From assembly GCA_030618925.1 (NCBI GenBank), contig JAUXCK010000250.1, positions 1-5,047 of the forward strand: a stretch of 5,047 nt of DNA, written 5' to 3'. Below the pieces are notes generated by a model that worked only from the letters and a program-made list of their open reading frames with translations, searched no databases and was not told the DNA's origin. The position numbers and the translations under genes are program-made. Position 1 is the first letter of the stretch, and every line of letters begins with the position of its first letter. The DNA comes from Desulfobacteraceae bacterium (GTDB taxonomy: Bacteria > Desulfobacterota > Desulfobacteria > Desulfobacterales > SURF-7). Positions 1 to 5,047 of the stretch are shown here, in pieces.

Positions 1-249
<249 letters not shown>

Positions 250-285
250 AATGGCTTTCATCTTTCCGGGAAAATGTAACAATAG

Positions 286-314
286 GATCGTTTAAATTTT
301 GAAACGATCATTTT
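286..314 (+). terminator. Perfect 8-bp inverted repeat plus TTTT between pdxA and uvrA: weak terminator or operator
   Basis: The arms GATCGTTT (286-293) and AAACGATC (302-309) are exact reverse complements separated by eight bases, and TTTT follows at 311-314. The position, 36 bases after the pdxA stop, suits a Rho-independent terminator. However, the stem has only three G-C pairs and the U-tract is short, so it would be weak. If it did terminate fully, uvrA would need a promoter in the remaining ~35 bases, and I see no convincing one. The perfect dyad symmetry also fits a protein-binding site. It matches none of the LexA boxes I know. The repeat is certain; its role is inference. Confidence 0.35.
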
Positions 315-348
315 AGATCACCATCTGTATTGTTTGAATAGGGGATAA

Positions 349-3183
349 ATGGATTCTGATAAAATAATCATTCGGGGTGCAAGGCAGCACAATTTAAAAA
401 ATATTAACCTTGATCTGCCGCGAAACAAATTTGTGGTGATTACCGGGCTCTCGGGGTCCGGAAAATCCACCCTTGCCTTTGACACGCTTTATGCAGAAGG
501 TCAGCGCAGATACGTTGAGTCACTCTCCACTTACGCACGTCAGTTTCTCGAACGAATGGACAAGCCGGATGTGGATACGATCGATGGGCTTTCACCGGCC
601 ATCGCGATTGAACAGAAGGCGACCAGCCATAACCCCAGGTCAACCGTGGGCACGGTAACAGAGATCTACGACTATTTGCGGCTGCTTTTTTCCCGTGTCG
701 GCACACCCCACTGCTATCAATGCGGCAAGCCGATCACATTTCAAACGCTGGATCAGATCATGGACCAGATCCTTGTTATGGAAGAAGGGACCAAAATCGT
801 TATTCTTGCACCCATTGTATCCGGTCAGAAAGGGTCCCATGAAAAACTTTTAAAACAACTGCGAAAGGATGGCTTCGCGCGTGTTCGCGTGGATGGAGAG
901 ATTCATGACATCGAAGAGGTCACCCGGCTTGTTAAAAATAAAAAACATTTTATCGATGTTGTGGTCGATCGACTCGTGATAAAGCAAAACATCCAAAACC
1001 GATTGGCCGATTCGCTGGAGTTGGCCCTGGCCCAGTCAGATGGTCTTGTTTTCATTGATGTGCTGGAAGGTGAGAATGTCATTTTCAGCGATAAATCCGC
1101 CTGCATCACCTGCGGGGTAAGTTACCCGGAATTTGTCCCGGCCAGTTTTTCCTTTAATTCTCCCCAGGGGGCCTGCCCCACATGTGACGGGCTTGGATCA
1201 ACCACGGAATTTGATCCGGATATGATCGTACCGAATCAAAACCTCTCCCTGCGGGAGGGTGCTGTTGTTCTGTGGGCCAATCGAAGTTCAGTACAATTCT
1301 CCGAATTTCTGGATGCGCTGACCCGTCATTACAATGTTGATATTTATACGCCCTTCCGCACCCTTCCGGACACGTTTAAAACAGCCCTGTTATATGGCTC
1401 GGGAGATCAGGAAATATGTTTTTATTTTGAAAGAAACGACCGTAAAATCACCTACCATAAGAAGTTTGAAGGCATCATTCCAAATTTAGAAAGACGGTAT
1501 AAAGAGACCGATTCTTATCATGCCCGGGAGGAAATAAAACAATATATGAATTTCCAGCCGTGCCCGGAATGCTGGGGGAGCCGCTTGAACAGAGCCAGTC
1601 GATCGGTCATGGTCAGCGGAATGACCATTTCTGAGATCACCGCATTGTCCATTGAAAACGCCCTGACTTTTTTTAAAACCATAAGACTGCCTGAAAAGGA
1701 AGAGATCATTGCTGAAAAAATATTGGGGGAAATTATAGAGCGACTCGGTTTCCTCACAAATGTCGGCCTGCCTTATCTGACCATTAGCAGAAGCGCATCC
1801 ACCCTTTCAGGCGGAGAAAGCCAGCGGATCAGGCTGGCCACCCAGATTGGTTCCAGGCTGACCGGTGTATTATACGTCCTGGATGAACCGAGTATCGGCC
1901 TTCATCAACGGGACAACCAGAAGCTGCTCAAAACGCTTTTGAAAATGAGAGACCTGGGCAATAGTGTCCTTGTCGTCGAGCATGATGAAGAAACAATCCT
2001 GGCGGCTGACCATGTTGTGGATATGGGACCTGCTGCCGGCATGAACGGCGGCCAGGTTGTATTTTCAGGCCCCCCGAAAAAACTGCTGGAAGACCAGAAC
2101 TCTCTTACCGGCCAATACTTGTCCGGGAGAAAAAAAATTGACGTTCCATTGCAAAGACGCACATCAAAAGACAAAAAAATAATCATCACCGGTGCGTCTG
2201 AAAACAATTTAAAGCAAATAGATGTGGCATTTCCCATTGGATGCCTGACCTGTGTCACGGGTGTATCCGGGTCTGGAAAGTCGACCCTGGTGCTCGAGAC
2301 CCTGTATCGAGCACTTTCCCAGCAGCTTAACCGGGCCAGGATACCCTCCGGCCGGTACCATAAGATGACAGGCCTCAAATATATAGATAAAATTGTTAAT
2401 ATTGACCAGTCCCCTATCGGTCGAACACCTCGATCCAATCCAGGCACATACACCGGCATTTTCACTTTTATCCGGGAGCTTTTTGCCAGAACCCCTGAAG
2501 CACGTCTGCGGGGATACAAACCGGGCCGTTTCAGCTTCAACGTCAAGGGAGGCAGATGTGAGGCCTGCCAGGGCGATGGAATTATAAAAATTGAAATGCA
2601 TTTTCTCCCGGATGTATATGTGGCCTGCGATGTCTGTAAAGGAAGGCGCTACAACCGGGAAACCCTTGAAATCAGATATAAAGGGAAAAATATCATTGAA
2701 ATTCTGGATTTGACAGTCAACCAGTCCCTCGCCCTGTTTGGGAAAATCGGCAATATAAGGTCAAAATTGCAGACCCTGGTAGAAGTGGGACTGGGCTATA
2801 TTAAAACCGGCCAACCGGCAACCACTCTGTCCGGGGGTGAGGCCCAAAGGGTGAAACTGGCCAGGGAACTCAGCAAAAGGGGTACAGGCCGAACTGTCTA
2901 CATTCTTGACGAACCCACCACCGGCCTCCACGCAGATGACATTAAGAAACTGCTGAATGTCCTGGACCGGCTGGTGGACGCCGGCAATACGGTCATTGTC
3001 ATCGAACACAACATGGATGTCATTAAGGTCGCGGATCACATCATTGATCTGGGGCCTGAAGGGGGAGATAACGGCGGGTATATCGTGGGCACCGGTACAC
3101 CCGAAGAGATCGCCGCAATAGAAACATCCTACACCGGCCGGTTTTTAAAAAAAATCCTGGCTCGAAAACGAGTTGAACATTGA
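349..3183 (+). CDS. uvrA: UvrABC nucleotide excision repair system, DNA damage-recognition ATPase UvrA
   Basis: UvrA is the cytoplasmic damage sensor of nucleotide excision repair. As an ABC-ATPase dimer it scans DNA, finds bulky lesions and loads UvrB, after which UvrC cuts. The product is 944 residues, close to the 940 of E. coli, and holds two ABC modules. Module one has Walker A GLSGSGKST (33-41), signature LSGGESQ (486-492), Walker B LDEPS (511-515) and H-loop His545. Module two has Walker A GVSGSGKST (638-646), signature LSGGEAQ (827-833), Walker B ILDEPTTG (852-859) and H-loop His887. The UvrB-binding and insertion domains interrupt module one between Walker A and the signature. Six CxxC pairs are present (Cys122/125, 252/255, 276/279, 405/408, 737/740, 760/763), enough for three zinc modules. 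The ATG at 349 is preceded by AGGGG at 340-344, four bases upstream, and gives a family-typical N-terminus. No SOS box of a kind I recognise is visible upstream. pdxA precedes it on the same strand. The frame is intact. Confidence 0.99.
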   Translation: MDSDKIIIRGARQHNLKNINLDLPRNKFVVITGLSGSGKSTLAFDTLYAEGQRRYVESLSTYARQFLERMDKPDVDTIDGLSPAIAIEQKATSHNPRSTVGTVTEIYDYLRLLFSRVGTPHCYQCGKPITFQTLDQIMDQILVMEEGTKIVILAPIVSGQKGSHEKLLKQLRKDGFARVRVDGEIHDIEEVTRLVKNKKHFIDVVVDRLVIKQNIQNRLADSLELALAQSDGLVFIDVLEGENVIFSDKSACITCGVSYPEFVPASFSFNSPQGACPTCDGLGSTTEFDPDMIVPNQNLSLREGAVVLWANRSSVQFSEFLDALTRHYNVDIYTPFRTLPDTFKTALLYGSGDQEICFYFERNDRKITYHKKFEGIIPNLERRYKETDSYHAREEIKQYMNFQPCPECWGSRLNRASRSVMVSGMTISEITALSIENALTFFKTIRLPEKEEIIAEKILGEIIERLGFLTNVGLPYLTISRSASTLSGGESQRIRLATQIGSRLTGVLYVLDEPSIGLHQRDNQKLLKTLLKMRDLGNSVLVVEHDEETILAADHVVDMGPAAGMNGGQVVFSGPPKKLLEDQNSLTGQYLSGRKKIDVPLQRRTSKDKKIIITGASENNLKQIDVAFPIGCLTCVTGVSGSGKSTLVLETLYRALSQQLNRARIPSGRYHKMTGLKYIDKIVNIDQSPIGRTPRSNPGTYTGIFTFIRELFARTPEARLRGYKPGRFSFNVKGGRCEACQGDGIIKIEMHFLPDVYVACDVCKGRRYNRETLEIRYKGKNIIEILDLTVNQSLALFGKIGNIRSKLQTLVEVGLGYIKTGQPATTLSGGEAQRVKLARELSKRGTGRTVYILDEPTTGLHADDIKKLLNVLDRLVDAGNTVIVIEHNMDVIKVADHIIDLGPEGGDNGGYIVGTGTPEEIAAIETSYTGRFLKKILARKRVEH

Positions 3184-3234
3184 AAAACCTTATCCTTTGC
3201 CCGGCGGGGTATGGACCGTCGCCCGTCCGAAAGA

Positions 3235-3381
3235 CGGCTGATCATTGACATTGCCCTCTCTTTTGCGTATGGTGGTGAAAATATTGTTTTACGGCAGCAA
3301 TGATGGGTATGACTGCCTGCATAATGAGTGTTCTTTTTCATCTCACGCCTCCGGTCCGGGCAGAGCACTCATGATCAGCCG
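3235..3381. repeat. 11-bp perfect inverted repeat with arms 125 bases apart in the uvrA-PilZ gap
   Basis: CGGCTGATCAT at 3235-3245 is the exact reverse complement of ATGATCAGCCG at 3371-3381. Each arm contains the self-palindrome TGATCA. The left arm ends on the first T of a TTGACA promoter-like hexamer (3245-3250). I see no target-site duplication flanking the arms and no coding content between them, so an insertion element is not supported. A pair of binding sites for one regulator, or chance, are the remaining options. The repeat itself is read directly; function is unknown. Confidence 0.5.
3245..3273 (+). promoter_or_regulatory. Candidate sigma-70-type promoter for the PilZ gene
   Basis: A consensus -35 hexamer TTGACA (3245-3250) is followed after 17 bases by TATGGT (3268-3273), four of six matches to the -10 consensus. 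Transcription would start near 3280 and give a leader of about 160 bases before the PilZ start codon. Within that leader GGCAG (3293-3297) can pair with CTGCC (3313-3317). The ideal spacing supports the call, while the imperfect -10 and lack of any experimental signal keep it tentative. No clear terminator for uvrA is visible upstream, so read-through from uvrA is also possible. Confidence 0.35.
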
Positions 3382-3442
3382 GTGCGAGGATTTATAAAAT
3401 ACCGGGTTGATTTGCAGACGATTTCCCGGAAGGAGAGATCGG

Positions 3443-3847
3443 ATGAGTATCCGCGAAATCAAATTCAATCGACGGAAGCATAAGCGCTACAAAGTAAGGG
3501 ACGGCGCATTCGCCGTGCTCAGATCTCAGTCGAATTCATCCCAATTGGGAAATATCGTTGACATCAGCAAAGGAGGCCTCTCCTTTCATTTCCTCGATAC
3601 AAAAACGATGCCCAACGAATTTTCCGAACTGGACATTTTTATCAGCGGCGGCGGCTTTCTGGTGAGCGACGTACCCGTTGAAATCATTTCCCAAATCCCC
3701 GTTGAAAAAGAAATCCCTTTCTTCTCTGTTACAACAAGGCGTTTTTGTATTAAATTCGGAAAATTAACAGATAAAATAAGATCTCAACTCAATTGTCTCA
3801 TCCAGGATTATTCCATAACAGATATCCTGCCGGATAACCCCGCATAG
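3443..3847 (+). CDS. Small single-domain PilZ protein, predicted cyclic di-GMP binder
   Basis: This encodes a 134-residue soluble protein consisting essentially of one PilZ domain. PilZ domains bind the second messenger cyclic di-GMP and pass the signal to motility, surface or secretion machinery; the partner here is not evident. The two ligand-binding motifs are intact: RxxxR at Arg11-Arg15, within a basic run RRKHKR (10-15), and DxSxxG at Asp40-Ser42-Gly45 (DISKGGL). The remainder reads as alternating beta-strands ending with CIKFGKLT (102-109) and a likely C-terminal helix (about 110-123), the usual PilZ fold. There is no signal peptide, membrane segment or output domain. I chose the ATG at 3443 because AGGAG (3431-3435) lies seven bases upstream. 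An in-frame TTG at 3407 would add 12 residues but places the ribosome binding site inside the gene. uvrA lies 259 bases upstream and htpG 156 bases downstream, and neither suggests a dedicated role. Family assignment is strong; the biological output is unknown. Confidence 0.9.
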   Translation: MSIREIKFNRRKHKRYKVRDGAFAVLRSQSNSSQLGNIVDISKGGLSFHFLDTKTMPNEFSELDIFISGGGFLVSDVPVEIISQIPVEKEIPFFSVTTRRFCIKFGKLTDKIRSQLNCLIQDYSITDILPDNPA

Positions 3848-3907
3848 AATGCCCCCTGTATTGTCCCTGCCCGAGTGACAGCATGTGAGAAATTGCTTCC
3901 GGCAAGG

Positions 3908-3936
3908 GTTGACAATTCCAAAATCGCACCCATTTT
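3908..3936 (+). promoter_or_regulatory. Candidate heat-shock (RpoH, sigma-32-like) promoter of htpG
   Basis: GTTGACA (3908-3914), 13 bases, then ACCCATTT (3928-3935) resembles the sigma-32 pattern CTTGAAA, N11-16, CCCCATNT. Mismatches are two in the -35 element and one in the -10 element. htpG is a classic sigma-32 target in proteobacteria, which supports the reading. The same TTGACA could instead serve sigma-70 with TTTAAT (3934-3939) at a long 19-base spacing. Either would start transcription roughly 60 bases before the htpG start codon. Confidence 0.45.
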
Positions 3937-3952
3937 AATGATTTATAAAAAC

Positions 3953-3958
3953 TATAAT
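3953..3958 (+). promoter_or_regulatory. Perfect TATAAT -10 box upstream of htpG
   Basis: TATAAT matches the sigma-70 -10 consensus exactly and lies 45 bases before the htpG start codon. No good -35 hexamer sits 16-18 bases upstream (CCATTT at 17), so this would be a weak basal promoter at best. If used, transcription would begin near 3965, at the base of the GC-rich hairpin described next. Confidence 0.25.
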
Positions 3959-3964
3959 GTTTCC

Positions 3965-3977
3965 CCCGCTTCGCGGG
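3965..3977 (+). other. Compact GC hairpin in the predicted htpG 5' leader
   Basis: CCCGC (3965-3969) pairs with GCGGG (3973-3977) around a TTC loop, or four pairs around a CTTCG loop, followed by CCTTT. It resembles a small terminator for the PilZ gene, but every htpG promoter candidate lies upstream of it and only 26 bases separate it from the htpG start. An efficient terminator here would silence htpG. A 5'-leader stem-loop affecting mRNA stability or translation is the more consistent reading. The structure is visible; its role is inference. Confidence 0.4.
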
Positions 3978-4003
3978 CCTTTGATCACCTTACAGGAGAA
4001 ACC

Positions 4004-5020
4004 ATGACAAGCAAAAAACAAACCCATCAGTTTAAAACAGAAGTTCAACAGCTTCTCAACATTATCATCAATTCCCTCTACTCCAATCAGGAAATTTTTT
4101 TAAGAGAATTAATTTCAAATGCCTCTGATGCGATCGACAAGCTGCGGTTTAAATCACAGACAGATGCCGACATTCTTGAGGCTTCCACCGAGTTCAAGAT
4201 AAAGCTGATACCAGACCCGGAAAAACAGACCATTGAAATCTCAGACAATGGTATCGGCATGACCCGGGAAGAGGTCATGGACAACATCGGTACCATTGCG
4301 AAAAGCGGCACCGCCGCTTTTCTGGAGGCACTCGAGCAGCAAAAAAGCAAGGACATCATCACACCAGAGCTGATCGGCCAATTTGGTGTAGGGTTTTACA
4401 GCGCATTCATTGTGGCTGAAAAAGTATCGCTGATCACAAAGGCTGCTGGATCTGACACTGCGACCAAATGGGAATCTGCCGGAGATGGATCGTACACCAT
4501 CGAAGAAACAACCAAAGACGGGCACGGAACAGACATTGTCCTGACACTGAAAAAAAAGGGAAAAGATGAAAAGGATTTTACCAGCGAATATACCATCCGC
4601 GAGATTGTGAAACGCCACTCAGATTTTGTCAGCTACCCCATTGTGATGGATGTGGAAAAAGATGAACCCATACCAAAGGAAGATCAGATTCTGGACAAGG
4701 ACGGCAAGGCAATAGGGGAGACAACCCGAAAGGTGATTCAAGAAGACACCTTAAACTCCATGAAAGCCATCTGGCTTAAAAACAAAAACGATGTTACCGA
4801 AGAAGAATACAGCGAATTTTATAAACACTTGAGCCACGACTGGAACCCACCCCTTACCCATTTGCACCTGAAACTGGAAGGGACAACCGAATACAATGTG
4901 CTTTTCTACATTCCTTCCAAGGCCCCTTTTGATATGTTCAGCCATGAGCGTAAACACGGACTGCAACTTTATTGCAAGCGCGTTTTCATCATGGAGGACT
5001 GTCAGGAATTGCTGCCGGAA
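4004..5020 (+). CDS. htpG: Molecular chaperone HtpG (bacterial Hsp90), N-terminal part, cut by contig end
   Basis: HtpG is the cytosolic Hsp90 homologue, an ATP-driven dimeric chaperone that remodels client proteins with DnaK, especially under stress. The visible 339 residues cover the GHKL ATPase domain and part of the middle domain, out of about 620-650 in complete homologues (E. coli 624). ATP-site motifs are ELISNASDA (35-43, with catalytic Glu35, Asn39 and Asp42), DNGIGM (81-86), GTIAKSGT (96-103, lid) and GQFGVGFYS (125-133). The middle domain includes WNPPLTHLHLKLEG (280-293) and ERKHGLQLYCKRVFIMEDC (315-333), whose Arg326 aligns with the gamma-phosphate-contacting arginine of Hsp90 (yeast Arg380). 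The ATG at 4004 follows AGGAG at 3994-3998, five bases upstream. The last family-like residues are LLPE (336-339). The frame stays open to 5047, but from 5019 on the sequence is adapter, so the final nine residues are not real and the Glu339 codon is itself uncertain. The rest of the gene is missing. Confidence 0.97.
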
Positions 5021-5047
5021 GTCGGAGGCCAAGCGGTCTTAGGAAGA
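5019..5047 (+). other. Untrimmed MGI/BGI (DNBSEQ) sequencing adapter at the contig end
   Basis: The last 29 bases begin AAGTCGGAGGCC and end CTTAGGAAGA, which as I remember it is the first 29 bases of the standard DNBSEQ 3' adapter read-through sequence. Independently, HtpG homology breaks here. After LLPE the family continues with a tyrosine-leucine-arginine-phenylalanine type segment, whereas this frame gives VGGQAVLGR and the other two frames give nothing HtpG-like either. These bases are library artefact and should be masked. Confidence 0.93.

Noticed and set aside
251..295. 14-codon + strand open frame starting right after the pdxA stop
   Set aside because: It has no ribosome binding site, runs into the inverted repeat, and is short enough to arise by chance.
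325..340. CTGT-N8-ACAG (SOS box) upstream of uvrA
   Set aside because: CTGT is present but the partner is AATA, only two of four matches, so there is no support for a LexA box of this type.
1905..2546. 213-codon open frame on the minus strand inside uvrA
   Set aside because: It lies wholly opposite the conserved second ATPase module of uvrA, its translation shows no recognisable domain, and there is no ribosome binding site evidence. It is a shadow of the real gene.
3223..3237. Hairpin CCGTC-CGAAA-GACGG as a uvrA terminator
   Set aside because: The stem is only five pairs and no T-tract follows (CTGATCATTG), so it does not qualify as a Rho-independent terminator.
3341..3362. Possible cyclic di-GMP riboswitch fragment (GCCTCCGG) before the PilZ gene
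   Set aside because: Only this short string resembles the GEMM-I core. The flanking conserved ACGCAAAG-type segment and the second stem with its tetraloop receptor are not visible.
3129..3368. 79-codon minus-strand open frame spanning the uvrA end and the following gap
   Set aside because: It overlaps the uvrA 3' end, has no recognisable motif, and its composition does not look coding.
3235..3381. MITE or other small insertion element bounded by the 11-bp inverted repeat
   Set aside because: There is no target-site duplication next to the arms and no second copy in the window.
3362..3388. CIRCE-like heat-shock operator (AGCACTC, nine bases, then a degenerate GGTGC half) upstream of the PilZ gene
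   Set aside because: The left half matches seven of nine positions but the right half only five of nine, and the downstream gene is not a chaperone.

Overview
The window holds four protein-coding genes, all on the + strand: the 3' end of pdxA (pyridoxal phosphate biosynthesis), a complete uvrA (nucleotide excision repair), a complete small PilZ-domain gene (c-di-GMP binding), and the 5' part of htpG (bacterial Hsp90). It looks like chromosomal housekeeping sequence from a bacterium of moderate GC content. The UvrA carries three full zinc modules. The stand-alone PilZ protein has a type I recall as common in Desulfobacterota, particularly Desulfobacterales. That assignment is an inference from protein style and gene mix, not a computed placement.

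Layout: 1-249 is the pdxA C-terminus, including its last metal-binding histidine. The 99-base gap 250-348 contains a perfect 8-bp inverted repeat followed by TTTT, which is either a weak terminator or an operator. uvrA spans 349-3183 with all catalytic motifs intact. The 259-base gap 3184-3442 contains a promoter-like TTGACA/TATGGT pair and an 11-bp inverted repeat with widely spaced arms. The PilZ gene is 3443-3847. The 156-base gap 3848-4003 contains a heat-shock (sigma-32-like) promoter candidate, a separate TATAAT box and a compact GC-rich hairpin, then a strong ribosome binding site for htpG, which starts at 4004.

The last 29 bases (5019-5047) are not genomic. They match the start of the MGI/BGI (DNBSEQ) library adapter read-through sequence, and at exactly that point the HtpG reading frame stops resembling HtpG. 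The window therefore ends at an untrimmed contig end, and the final nine residues of the apparent HtpG frame are artefact.

The genes do not form one pathway. pdxA and uvrA may be co-transcribed. The PilZ gene and htpG each have their own promoter-like sequences. I found no mobile element, CRISPR array, tRNA, rRNA, toxin-antitoxin or defence system, and no evidence of an undescribed system. The notable items are the adapter, the htpG promoter and leader, and the two intergenic inverted repeats.
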